From assembly GCF_000143415.4 (NCBI RefSeq), contig NW_003314277.1, forward strand, positions 2,015,670 through 2,079,669: a stretch of DNA of 64,000 nucleotides, in the 5' to 3' direction. Of the stretch, positions 1 to 12,300 are shown piece after piece. Each line of letters starts with the position of its first letter. Within the stretch, counting starts at the first letter, position 1. This stretch comes from Selaginella moellendorffii (taxonomy: Eukaryota; Streptophyta; Lycopodiopsida; Selaginellales; Selaginellaceae). Under the pieces are notes generated by a model. That model was not told where the DNA came from and made no database searches. It was given only the letters and a program-made list of their open reading frames with translations. The translations under genes were made by a program, and so were the position numbers.

Positions 1-177
1 TTCTGTGCAACCGATGTCTCTTCACCTTCTTTCTTCCATTAGAAGTTTTCTCTTTTCTTGACTTTTGTTTTTTCCTAAGGGATAGAGATGTTGGTTCTTG
101 TGCAACCTTATTGAAGTTCAACAACTAAACCCAAGAGTCCACACTTAGGAGACCATTTAGGAGATGCTAAATCCAAA

Positions 178-560
178 TATCGTTGAAGTAGAGGAAACTG
201 TACAAGAGATTCCAATACTTGCTCCTCGCAACCCCCGAAGAGGCCGTCATGAAGCTTTTCATGAGAGTAAGGACTTTGATTTGGAACATTCTTTTATTCA
301 TTCTTGACTTCACTTTTTGTTTTTATAGATGTTGCAAAGAGCAGCCATCAATCTTCTCAGCGGACTAAGACATTCTTCCCATCCCTCCCTACAGCTACAG
401 ATGACGACCTGAAAGAGCTCTCCTCTGCAGCTATGCATAAACAGGTTAGGAAGCATGAATTTTATCTCTAACTTTTAGTTCTAATAATTGTTTTTCAGGT
501 TCGCCCTCTATCCCCAACGGCCAGTGTGGGGGAAGTTGTTGTTTTTATTGGGGATTACAT
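178..560 (+). pseudogene. 5' fragment of DNA-methyltransferase-like repeat gene (copy 1)
   Basis: This fragment is the diverged twin of the longer copy near 4.4-4.75 kb. Both share a peptide of the form FFPSLPTA..DDL.ELSS (about 361-438). An AAACAG exon end and a GT-starting intron follow, then an exon encoding a PLSP..SVG.V.(I/F)IGDY-like peptide (about 499-560). The intron lies at the same place in both copies, so duplication was at DNA level and not by retroposition. The downstream methyltransferase-like part is absent here, as the sequence becomes unrelated after about 570. The family identity comes only from similarity to the second copy. Confidence 0.4.
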
Positions 561-1339
561 GTAGCTTTTAGATGCGTCTACTCGGGAGCTGTACATCTTT
601 GATTGGTGGATCCATGGGTGTGTGAAAAAACCACACACAAACCAACCTTTCCGAGCTTGACTCTCTCTCACTTGTCACAAAAGAATGAAACTCTTTTGAA
701 GGGGAAAGAGCATGGAGATGAGAGGAAGAATAAGCAATCAATGCTACAACTCTCGTGATTAATCGGTGCCTTTCACTCATAACCCTATTCATTTCAATAG
801 TATTATTCTTCTCACAATCAATTACACATATCTTAATATCTAAAGCATTGAATGATTGTCTCCTTGGAAAGAACATATGAAATCTATGTTCATAGTGGAT
901 TTGTCTAATAAATATATCCTACCATTTGCAAAATTAAAGTACTATTAAAAATTTGACATATCACTAGAATCTAAAAAGCAATTGCCATTAAAGAGAATGA
1001 AAATCATGACCATTGGTTGTGACTATTGATTGTGACCATTGATCATGATTGTTAATTTTTAGGGTTTTACTGCTAGGGTTTGAGGAAGGAACAGCAAAAG
1101 AAAAATGCTTGAATCTCACAATGTGCTTCAAGATGCTTCTCAATCAGGAAGTTAGATGCTCTTCAAGACACTAAAAAGACACTCCTCAATCAAGGTATGC
1201 CTTGCTTTTCCATCTCCCCATCTTTTGCTCCTAGCTTACAAGCAACTTGCATCTCACAGCTACTTCGCACTAGAATGATCAATTTAGTAGCGAACTAATC
1301 TTCCTAGAACATTAGATTCTGGGTTTTTTTTTTTTCTTG

Positions 1340-1745
1340 TTGTTGCTTTGGTGTTGTAAGATTGGTTCAGCGACAAACCAATCTTCCTAGTGCTAAGGGA
1401 ATTGCTTCTTTTTTTCTTTTTTTTTGTTCCCTTGGCACTAAGAAGATTGATTCAGTGATGAACCAATCTTCCCAGCACCAAGGGAATTGCTTCTTTTCTT
1501 CTTCTTTTTTGTTTCCTCAACATTAAAAGATTGGTTTGCCACTGAACCAATCTTCTCAATGCTAAGAGAGTTATTCCTTTTCTTTTTTTCTTTAGTTTTC
1601 TTGGCACTAGAAGATTGGTTTGCTATTAAACCAATCTTCCCAGCACTAAGGGAGCTACTCCTTTTCTTTTTTCTTTTGTTCTTTTGGTGCTGGAAGATTG
1701 GTTTGGCAACGAACCAATCTTCCCAGCACCAAGGAAATTGCTCTC
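1340..1745. repeat. Tandem array of five ~84-bp hairpin-forming units
   Basis: Five diverged direct units have the core AGATTGGTT at about 1359, 1444, 1528, 1612 and 1695, a spacing of 83-85 bp. Each unit has two inverted arms, roughly GGTGCTGGAAGATTGGTT and AACCAATCTTCCCAGCACC, separated by about 8-10 nt. The units are joined by T/C-rich spacers. Reading frames through the array are products of the repeat and not evidence of a gene. Function is unknown. Confidence 0.75.
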
Positions 1746-2399
1746 ATTTTTCTTCAAAGCTATTTTTTAATGTTTACTCAAGTATTTTTGTCATTTTTAT
1801 GCAAACATATAAATCATGCCACAACTAAAGAAGCATGCCGGTCAACCTCAATGGACCCATTCTCCAAGAAAATGACTAGATTATTGTGCTAGATTCACTA
1901 AGGACACCTCACAAGTTCAAGGTGCTGCTTCGGAGGAAGACCATGGTGGGAACAGTGGTTTCCAGATCCTAATAACTTTATTTTTGGACTCAACTTGCAA
2001 GTAGCTTCTTCACCTTTGATTTCTTCGAGTTCAAAATGCATTGCTCAATTTGTCACAGTTCAAGGTTCTTTTGCCCCTTATCCATCACTTGCGTAATCTT
2101 CAAATATGAGTTTTGCTCTGCCTTGACAATTGGCTAAAAGGAAAACTTATGAGTAGAAAACACAAGTTTATGCAAGAAAAGGATACCTTTGCTCAGACCA
2201 TAACCAAAAAATCCATAGGCACCTAATACCAAGTATATAACTCTTGGCCTTTATGTGTTACAAGCTTTGCTTAAACTGCTTCCATAACCTTATAACTATA
2301 CAGCATTTGGATTTCCTCGAAAGAAAGCATGCTAACATATGGAAGGTGCTTGATATCATGGACCAAGGTATGTGCTTGAAAAACAAACGGATTAAACCT

Positions 2400-3060
2400 A
2401 TAACATAGTTGGTGAGAATAAAGGTTACTAATAAGGGATTCTTACATGTTGATCTTGTGATATGCTAAGTTGAGCCTCACAGCTTGGTTTCGATCCTCTA
2501 GCTCCACAAGTGTCACTAGAACACAAATATGTCACTCATCATCATCCTAGAACTTCTCTTGGATACACCTCCAAAACACTAGCCACCAATGGTTTCCATC
2601 AATAATGAAGAACATCTGGCCTACAAAAGCTTGTGTCTCTTTGTGGCACACCATCAAAGTATCAAACTCCTAAGATTTCCTCTACCATATCTAATCCCAA
2701 GTCTGCTCAATCTCGCAAGTAACCATATCTATGCAATTTGTTCCAGGGAATGATGACAACATAATAAATGATCTAGTAGTGTGCCCGAATCCAACCTCTG
2801 TGAAAGAGGTATAAATAGTCATGTTGAGGTCATAGGCTAAGTGCACCCAGTGACTCTGCTTAAAATGGCAAAGTGGAATCTGAAGATGTTGAGATTCTTT
2901 CCAAGCCATTTCACCTAACACCCTATTGATAGTTTGTTCTTGAGCCTGGATAATAGTCTCACGTACTCACTCATTCAAGATCATGTTAGCCTCTAGTATA
3001 GTTACCACCTCATTTTTGTGACCTTTAAGAGCAGTAGCATGTCCGCCATTTCCACCACCA
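2400..3060 (-). pseudogene. Decayed gene remnant with a ParB-like segment
   Basis: On the minus strand an open stretch (2691-2921) runs into the peptide MFFIIDGNHWWLVFWRCIQ at about 2615-2560 and then VTLVELEDRNQAV, interrupted by several in-frame TAG/TGA codons. The DGNHxW...(hydrophobic)..LED.NQA pattern resembles the N-terminal ParB/sulfiredoxin-fold motif (DGxxR followed by a strand and a conserved helix). A Trp stands where ParB has Arg. Many stops sit where Trp, Arg or Gln would be expected, consistent with C-to-T decay. The domain assignment is tentative. Confidence 0.35.
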
Positions 3061-4199
3061 AGATCTGCCCCACCATCTATACACCAGGTGCCTTATTTCT
3101 ACCACCAAGTTCTGCCCCACCACCTATGGCACTAGGTGCCTCATTTCCACCACCACTGGCAGCTTCTCCTATGCTATAGATAGGTTTTGCATTTCTATAG
3201 ATCAACTTATATAACGATAAAACCACTTGGTTTTTCTATGGAGTGATAAAACTACATCTTATCTTTCAAAGAAGAGAATGATAGATGCCACACAATCTTT
3301 TAAAGTTCAGGGTGGTGAAGAAACTTGGTTTGTCTAAATATCCCTTTTGGTTTCACATGTGCATAAAACCATTAAGCTTTATAAAAACTTGAGGTTCTTG
3401 AACTTTTATCACAAAATATGACATTATTTGCGATTGCAGACATCTGACGCAATAAAGATTGGCTGGATTGCATTGCAAAGATATGTTCTCGTGGCAATAA
3501 GTAATCCCTTTTATCTTTCTCATTCCACTTTGAAATCCTTGTCCTTGCAGGAAATGGTAAAGCACTTGAAGAATTGATCTATAACATCGCAAAAAGCAAG
3601 CTCTCTTTCAACAAAAAAACTCTTGCTTGGAGCTCTTCAATACTTGGCATCGTAACAATGATAAAAGGTTGGAGAGCAAACTTGAGAATGTGATGAAGGA
3701 GAAGCTCTATATCACTTAGAGTATTGCGACTACTGAGGAGCTATTTCAAGCATAGGATACAAAGTTCCTTACTAGTGCCCACACCAGCATAACACTTCCA
3801 GAATATGTCTAAGCTTCCCTTCAAGAGCTTAGGGATGGATGGCTTCCTAATGGCAGCTCAAGCTTTATGGATTTCAAGAATTAACTGGGCCAACCATTTT
3901 TCTCATGTTGCATGGCATATAGGTATATTGCAAAAAATTGACTTGCTTATTTAATCAGGCTCTTTTGTAGGTATTTAAATCATTGCCTAGGTGCTCTAGT
4001 GTACATAACAAGTGTTTTTCTCAAGCTTTTAACTGGTGGGAAGAAGCTTGGTATGTATGAGCCAGAGTTCCATTGTCCCTCTACACATAAGTGAGAACTT
4101 TATCTATGGTACTTAGAGTAATGGAAGCAAATGCCATCATCACCTTTTGAGCTTGATCTCTACCTCAAGTGTCATTTAAGTTTGATGAGTAAATAGTAA

Positions 4200-5660
4200 C
4201 TTATATTTCTACTTTATTATAAAGGCACTTTTGGAGGGAGTGGAGATGCCTCAAGACAGGGATGAGATTCATATTGAGCAGACCAAAGAAGAACAAGTGG
4301 AGAACCTGATTGAAAACTCTCTTGCCCCATCTTATCCTACAACAGTCGCTCACTCCCCAAATCCTACTACCACTGCTGGTCCAACCCCGACTACTCAAAA
4401 TGTACGAAGGCAGCTCCATAGTGAAGACATCCAAGAGAGTAAGAACTTGATATCCAATGACTTTGCTTATTGTAATTTGGTTGTAGATGTTAGAGAAACT
4501 AGCCAGCACTCTATATACCAATGAACAAATGCATTCTTTCCATCCCTCCCCACTGCTATAGAGGATGACCTCCAAGAGTTATCTTCATCGGCTTCACATA
4601 AACAGGTATGAAAAAAAACATGTATTAACTTTAATATTTCCTAGCTTTGAACACTATTCAAATTCACCCTCTTTCTCCTATAAGAAGTGTTGGCAATGTG
4701 GAAATAGTTATTGGGGACTACTTTTAGCTTTCCAACAACATGAGCTAAGAGTCTTTTATGTTTTATAGATGGATGCAAGGATTGGGAATGAACAATACCT
4801 TTGGCATTGACCTCGTGTTTTTTGACTTGCCTAATAAGTTATTACCTTTACAAGGTGACACTCCATCCTGGAACATCCTTCAACCGGACCATATTTCTCA
4901 AGCGGTGGATGTGGCATCCAAAGTGTTGTGATATGAAGGCATTATATTAGTCATTCTTCCCCGTTCTTTATTTTGGGGAGGTCTTCTTGCAACAATGGCG
5001 GAGAATGATGACTCTAGATTGGTTAGGTTTGCATTAGACTGCCTACTCTCAAATATCCCAGTCAAAACAAAAAGAGCAAGTGGCTAAATCCAAAAAGTTT
5101 GCATTTCCTTATTTTTCATATCTTAAATTGATTGCCTCTTTCATTGTAGAATTTAGCATACTCTCTGCCGCTTTTCTTGCTGCCACAGTATCACACGAGC
5201 TAATGAGTGTGTAGGTTTGGCATTACTAAGATATGATAGCTCAATAGATATCATCCCGATAGTAATCACGCAGGACCATCATATAGAGTTTGTTAGCTAT
5301 TGACACCATTCACCAAAGGCCATACAAATCCTCCTAGAGTTGTTTTGTCCTCCTAAGGGGATTGTGCTTGATGCTATAGCAAGTTTTGGTTCGATAGTGC
5401 TAACAACTAAAGAGACTGGCTATGTAGTTTTTGCACTGGAGAAGGAAAGTGCATTTGAAAGTGTTCTTGGGACATTTCATACAAGTGATAATAAAGTATA
5501 AATTTTTCATTATACTAATTCTATCATGGTTGTGTATATTAGGTGGATTGATGATATGGGCTATAATTTATAATGTTATGCAAAAGCAATAGCACAAACT
5601 CATATACAACAAGAGCCCACAGTTATAGAGCATAATACTATATGAATGGATGCTGAGGAA
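4200..5660 (+). pseudogene. Decayed prokaryote-type (beta-class) DNA methyltransferase-like gene
   Basis: An open N-terminal stretch (4231-4524) of Glu/Pro/Thr-rich sequence is followed by the FFPSLPTA segment (about 4530), a short intron and a SVGNV.IVIGDY-like segment. In one common frame lie DLVFFDLPNK (about 4809-4838), SQAVDVASKVL plus an in-frame stop, then GIILVILP. Farther on is LELF.PPKGIVLDAIASFGS..L..KETG....LEKESAF (about 5331-5456). Motif IV (DPPY-like, here DLPN) before motif I (LDPFxGSGT-like, here LDAIASFGS) is the order known for beta-class N4/N6 amino-methyltransferases. Key residues are lost and stops are present, so it is dead. An intron may lie about 5075-5185. Confidence 0.45.
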
Positions 5661-6929
5661 GACTAAGTTTAGTTTTTTTTTTAGCCAAATTTTTTAGTGG
5701 TATTATAGAGTTTTTTCTTGTACTTATGATATTTATTTTCTTATTAGACTTATATTATTTAGCTTTTTCTTGGACTGAAAATATGTCTTAAGTTTTGAAT
5801 AGAATTGTTAATTCGTCCCAAACTAATCATTTGAACATCAACTTTTATATTTGGTGGACTATATTGACTTTCATTGACTTAAGCTCAACTTTAAAAACTA
5901 CCCAACCCCCTTTTTCTCTGCCTTTGATGCCTATGTTTACTACAAGAATGGAGTGTAGACCTTGAGTATTTCCTATATAAACACAGTTCTTGTCATCCTT
6001 TGCCAAACTCTTGAGCAATCTCAACCTATGCAGCTTGAGTTTGCTTTGTCAAACTCCAATTCTTTGTCACTATCTCCATCATCCAAAAGAAAACTTAGAA
6101 TACCTTCCAGTGCTCCAGCAATTGCCATCACCCAAAACTATTTCTCTTGGGGATTACAAGCTGACATAAAATTCCCAAGGCAGCCCTTCTGATTTCTTCT
6201 TTCTCCTGCCTGTTTCTTCAGGTGATCATTTCCAGAAGGTGCTCCATGACTCCAGGTGTTGTGTAAACCGTCCGTAAGGTGTCCTCTAGCAACTGCTCTT
6301 GCATAATCAACGTCAAGAGAATGAGAACACCACCAAGTTGCTCATTTCAGCTGTTGGACTGAATTTTTCCAATGCTGTAAGTTACAAGATCCAAGTTTAG
6401 TCTGACAAAAATGCTTTCTTTCAGGCATTTTAAGTAGACATCGTAAAAGAACAGAGAGGTCTTTGCTGAGTTGTATGTATGTATATTTTAGAGCTTATGG
6501 TGTCTATCTAGAAGCATAAGACTTTCTGATTACTTTCACCAAAAATTCCTTCATGTACTCCAAGCAAGCTTGCTCCACCATGAAAATGGAGGCCTTGATA
6601 AGGGACAAGGGGAAGATATTGAGGCTGGATCCGAGATTTGTTCACACCTGGTTACTGTTCATAATCTTGCTGGATGAGGCATGCCAGAGAGAAACCGATC
6701 ATTGACAACAGCCGAGGTCAGCTGAAGGACATGGAGGATGTGAAGAAAAGAAAAAGAATAGAGCAGGAAAACCTTAATCACTGAGCAAATACCCCTAACA
6801 AGATACAGATCTTGTAGAAAAACCTGCTCTAAATACTAGAGCTACTCTAGTTATTGAATGAGCTAACTGCTACCTACTACATGAGCTAGCTGTGAGGACA
6901 ATCATTTTTTATATCTTTAGCCAAAATAC
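5661..6929. other. AT-rich region without a recognisable gene
   Basis: Short open stretches (for example 5962-6192 on the plus strand) have no family signature and end quickly. Splice-like CAG/GT signals near 6219-6222 hint at a decayed gene, but I see no conserved motif. This is probably part of the repeat island. Confidence 0.4.
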
Positions 6930-7690
6930 TTATATAGGAAATGATTGTACTTAAAGAAGAGAACTCTGAAGTTATCTCCAAAGCTAGTAAACTCATTATC
7001 AATTAAAAAAATCCATTCAATCTTATTTTCCTATAAACACCATCCTTGAACATTCTCCAAGAATTGCCACAATTATGCTCCACATCAATAGCAGTAAGAC
7101 ACCAAAAATATGAGAAACATTGTAATTATGTATTTAAGGATAACAATACACAAAAAATTGAGAGTAGCACTATTATAATCACACCTCACTACATAATCAT
7201 TATCTGAATGTGATATAGCAATAAGAGTAACATTGCCTTGTAAAAATCAGTAGGGATTGAAAATAATAATGTGGCATTTGCAAGGAACAGGAAGAGATCT
7301 AAATATAACAATAGTTGCAACACTAAATCTAACAGTAAAAATAAAATTGAATTTAAAGGAAGTAATCAATAGTTCTGGAGTGTGAGTATTTGGTAATGGG
7401 TTGACACCTTATTTATATATTATTGTGAGTTTGTTCATGGTGGTTGATTCTAAACAAGGCATTTTTTTATTTTCCATGCTTTGCCATTAATAAATAACAC
7501 ATTTTGTGAAGTTTTTTTCCTTTCGAAAGAAAAACAACCTTCACACATCTCTTTTGGACATTGAAATAGATTCATACCATTATGTTAAGTGCTAGTGCTA
7601 AGCTTCTTTGAATCGAACACATTTGATTAATTTGAAGTATGCATCTCCATATAAAGCTTATTTACATTTTTAAATACTGGTGAAGACAAA
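6930..7690. repeat. Diverged direct repeat, copy A
   Basis: This stretch shares several long blocks with 8437-9090. Examples are the block with CTATCAATTAAAAAAATCCA, the block starting ATGCTCCACATCAATAGCA, the block with ATGTGGCATTTGCAAGGAAC, and the block TTCTTTGAA.TC.A.CACATTTG. The blocks are colinear at the start but rearranged later. The repeat has no coding potential. It could be old LTRs or another intergenic repeat. Confidence 0.6.
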
Positions 7691-8436
7691 GGACTAGAGC
7701 AAGATGAAGGACCACTAATGTGGGTCTAGGGGGAGTGTAACTGTGAGGATATGGCTTAGAACTGTCATAAGGGACTGAAAAGTAAAATTTTTTCCAATAG
7801 TTTCTACTTACAACAGGCTCAAAGCTTAAGCATAGTGTCTAAGATGACTTAGGCACAAGTACTTGTATAGTGACTAAGTATATAAAGAAACACTTAAAAT
7901 GTCTCTTTAATTCCTTTCAACAAATTTATATCTTTTGATTTATCCATTCTACAATCTATTATTCAAATCTTTAGTTGCTTTACTTTTATCCTTACTCTAA
8001 TATTATTATTGCTCATTTTTATTCCATCACTAAGGCCCATCTGTCCCCTTTAGCCCCTCTTTTGAAAAAAAAGTTTGAAGTATTAAGGAAAAAAGGAGAA
8101 AACAAGAAAAATGGAAGAAAAAAAAGGTGAAAGAAGAAAAAGTTGATATTAAAGAAGAACTTATTTAACAAAAATTAATAAATAAAGGAAAATTTATGCT
8201 CCAAAAACTTTAAAAGGCCACAATAATTACAATAAGTGAAAGGCTTTTAACAACATTTGCAACAAGAGAATCATGAAAATTAAATTCAACCTAAGACTCT
8301 TAAAATAAGAGAACACTCAAAAAATATATTATCAATGATTTTTCACAAAATAAATATAACTAAGATTCTTACCAATAATAGTGAGAATCATTAAAGTTAA
8401 AGTGATTAATGTGCTAGGAAAATTCTTTATGCTTAT

Positions 8437-9090
8437 ATAAGAAATAATTGTCCTTAAAGAAGGGAACTCTAAAGCTACCTCCAAAGCTATTTAACTCACT
8501 ATCAATTAAAAAAATCCACTCAATCTTATTTTCCCATAAACACCAGTTTTGCAAGAACTATATTATCCATAGCTCTTTCTGAGTTTATGGCCTTTGTTTA
8601 TATATTAAGGGCATCTTTTAATTTTCCATGCTTAGCCATCAATAAGTAGCACGTTTTGTGAAAAATTTTCCCTTCCGAAGAAAAACAGCCTCCACATCCC
8701 TTCTGAACACTGAAGATTCATACTATTGTGTTGAGTGCTAGAAATGTGTCCACATCACAATTATGCTCCACATCAATAGCAATAAGAGACCAAAAATATG
8801 AGCAACATTGTAATTATATATTTAAGGATAACAAGAGTAGCACTGTTATAATCACACCTTACTACACAATTATTATCTGAATATGTTCCTTGTAAAAATA
8901 AGTAAATATTGAAAATAATGATGTGGCATTTGCAAGGAACAAGAAGAGATCTAAATACAACCCTAGATCTAAAAACAAAGTAAATTTAAAGTAAAAGGAA
9001 ATAATCAATAGTCTAAGTTTCTTTGAAATCAACACATTTGGCTTGTTTGAAGTGTGCACCTTGGTACAAAGCTTGTTTACATTCTCAAAT
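8437..9090. repeat. Diverged direct repeat, copy B
   Basis: This is the second copy of the 6930-7690 repeat in the same orientation about 1.5 kb downstream. It is shorter, and the TTTTCCATGCTT block comes before the CACATCAATAGCA block, the reverse of copy A. The sequence between the two copies (7691-8436) is AT-rich and contains no gene I can recognise. Confidence 0.6.
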
Positions 9091-9322
9091 GCTTGGGCTC
9101 ACTATACAAAACAAAGAAAATAATAGGCAGCCTTAGGCAGATCCAAACTAGAAGATGCTAGAACTAGTACTGGTTACTACTTAGCAATCAATGAAGTTAA
9201 CATCAATGGATCCCACAGCTTGGAGTTGATGAAAGAGAAGAACCATCTTTTTGGGAGTGATGGCATTAATCTCAGCGGAAAATCTCACTAACGAAAACGA
9301 GAACCTACCGATGACCTAGCTT

Positions 9323-12300
9323 TCATCCTTTTGCTGGCATTCGACCCCTGCCTGCCGCCGAGAACATGGTGGAGAGCAAAGCATACGGAGCAGCGTTTTG
9401 CGGGTCCAGCTCGATAACATAATCGGCAGCACGCCTCCCCTGCTCAAAATCACGATGTATCCGGCAAGCTCCCAGCAAAGTCATCCATGCAACGTCGTTG
9501 GCTTGGAAGGGCATCCTGTTTAGTACCTCCTGTGCCTCCTCCAGCCTGCCTACTCGTCCCAGGATGTCTACTACGCACACGTAGTGCTTGGTGTTCGTCG
9601 CAATCCCATAATCAACCCCAGCCGAGAGAAACAAATCCAGGCCCTGTTGGATCGACCCACCGTGACTGCACGCGAAGAGGACGCTGAGAAACGTTAACTC
9701 GTCCGGCATGATCCCCTCCAAGCCCATCATGTGGATGATCTCCACACAATCTTCCAAGCCACCCTTCGTGCAAGCCGCGGCCAGCATGGAGTTCCAAGTG
9801 ACAAGGTTCCTCCTGGATTTCATGTCGAGGAAGACGTTCCGTGCCTGCTCCAGACTCCCACACTTGCCGTATAAGTTTATCAGTGCCGTGCCGATAGCCT
9901 CGTCTCTTTCCAAGCCGCTTCTCTCGAGCAAAACTTCTCCTGTTTCGAGAGCTCCCAGGCCGGAGCATGCCGCAAGAACGCCTACCATCGTCAAGCTGTC
10001 GGGTGGAAGGTCCATCTTTTGGTAAAGCCGGACTGCTTCTCGTCCGTGGCCGTTTCTAACAAATCCAGTGATCATAACGTTCCAAGTTACGATGTCCTTG
10101 CCTTCGATGCCATCAAAGACGCTTCTTGCAGTATCCACGTCGTGGCATTTGGAGTAAAAATCCACCAGAGTAGTGCCTACAATGACATCCTTGTCATACC
10201 CCACAGAAACGGTGTGCAAATGAACTTTCTGACCTTCAGCAAGCGCTTCTGCATCTGCACAGACGCTGACGATGGAGGAAAATGTGAACCGGTTCTTCTC
10301 CATTCCCTCCAAGTCCATGTTCCGATAGACAAGAAGCGCCCCTTTGGCATCCTCGTTTCGAGAGTACGCCGTGAGCAAAGCAGTCCATAAAACAATGTCC
10401 TTGGAAGCGACTCTATCAAAAACAGCTTTTGCTTCTTCCATGCACCTGCAGCAGCCATACATTTTTATTAGTGTCGTGGCAACGAAGCAGCTGGAATCAA
10501 ATCCCGACGCTGCAATGAGAGCATGAATCGCCTTACCTTCAGCCAAGGCCTCACTCGCAGAGCAAGCATGGAGAACCGAAATGAATGTAAACTTGTCCGG
10601 TTTCAGTCCCTCCAGTTCCATCTTTTGGTGGACTCCCAAGGCCTCCTTCCCATCTCCATCCCCTGCATAAGAACCGATTAGAACGTTCCAGGAGACGAGA
10701 TTTTTATGAGGCACGCTGTCAAAAACGCTTTTGGCAAGCACCAAGTTCCCTCCCTTACCATACATGTTGACAAGAGAATTAGAAACGTCCAAGCCGGAGC
10801 TGCTGACGCCAATGCATCTATGGAATGCCGATCCTTGTTTTACAGCACCGCCGCTGGAGCATGCATCAAGGATGCTGACGATCGTTAGCTCGTTGGGCTT
10901 CTGACCTTCGAGGCTCATTCTGCTGAAGAGATAGATAGCTTCTCTGACGAACTTGTTGTGAGCGAATGCCGCGATCAAGGCATCCCAAGGCATCACTCCG
11001 AGTTGACGCATCTCCTTAAAAACCTGTACTGCTCCATCCAAGTCACCGCACTCGCTGTACATGTTGATAAGAGCTCCTCCCACTGAGAGAGTCGATAGAA
11101 GCCCCAAGCTCGCAACCTCGGCATGGATCTTCCTGCCCGCTTCTAAAAACCCCGTAGCAGCACAGGCTACAAGAAGATTCACAAAAGTGACGCTGTTCGG
11201 TTCCACCAGAGCTCGCCTCATTTCCTGGTAGAGATGCAACGCTTCCAAACCACACCCGTTCTGTGCGTAAGCTCCAACCATGGAGTTCCAGCAGACTCTG
11301 TCTCTCTCCCGAGCTTGCTCGAAACACTGCTTGGCCTCCTCCAGCCTCAAGAACCTCCCATACATGTTAACCAGGCTAGTCGATACGAGAACGCCTACCG
11401 GAAATCCACTGGCTTTGATATGCTCGTGGACCAATCTTCCTTCTTCGATGTCCATGCAAGCTCCAAGAACATTGACGAAGCTCACAGTGTCTGGAGCAAC
11501 GTCCATCTTCCAGAACAAATCCACGGCCTCGCCATAGCGCCCGTTCTGTGCATACGCGGTTAGCATGGCATTCCAGGAAACCACTGTTTTCTCAGCTATA
11601 CCATCAAAGACGTACCTTGCGTCGTCCACCCTTCCACCGCTTCCATACATGCTAACCAGAGCATTGGCAAGCGTCGTGTTGGATCCAAATCCACTCTCCA
11701 CAACCTGGTCGTGGATTCTCCTCCCGTGTTCTCCTTCGCCCTTCCAGCCATCGAGAACACTGACGAAGGTGGTAGCATCGGGCTTGATCCCCTCGAAGCA
11801 CATAAGACGATAGAGCCTCACAGCCTCCTCGCAATGCCCGTTCTGGGCATACGCTGCTAGCATCGCGTTCCAGGACACGCGATTCCTCTCCACCAGCGTC
11901 GCAAACACCGCCTTGGCCTCCTCCAAATGCCCACACTTCCCATACATGCTCACCAGCGCGGTGGCCACGATGATCTCGGATTCATACCCTAGAGACCGCG
12001 CACTGGCATGGATGCCGCGGCCCTCTTCCAGATCCCCGGCCACGGCGCACGCCTTGAGAGCACTGACGAGCGTCACATTGTCGATCGCCATGCCGCGCGA
12101 CTGGATCTCGCGAAACAGGCCCAGGGCCTCGCGGCCGTGGCCATTGTCGGCGTAGGCGCCGAGCATGATCGTCCAGGAGAAGATATTTCGGCGCTGGATG
12201 CGATCGAAAACCTCTCTGGCGTCGCGGACGCTGCCGCATTTGCCGTAGGCCTGGACGAGAAGATTGCCGAGGTACCTGTCGCCCCCGAATCCATCCCTGG

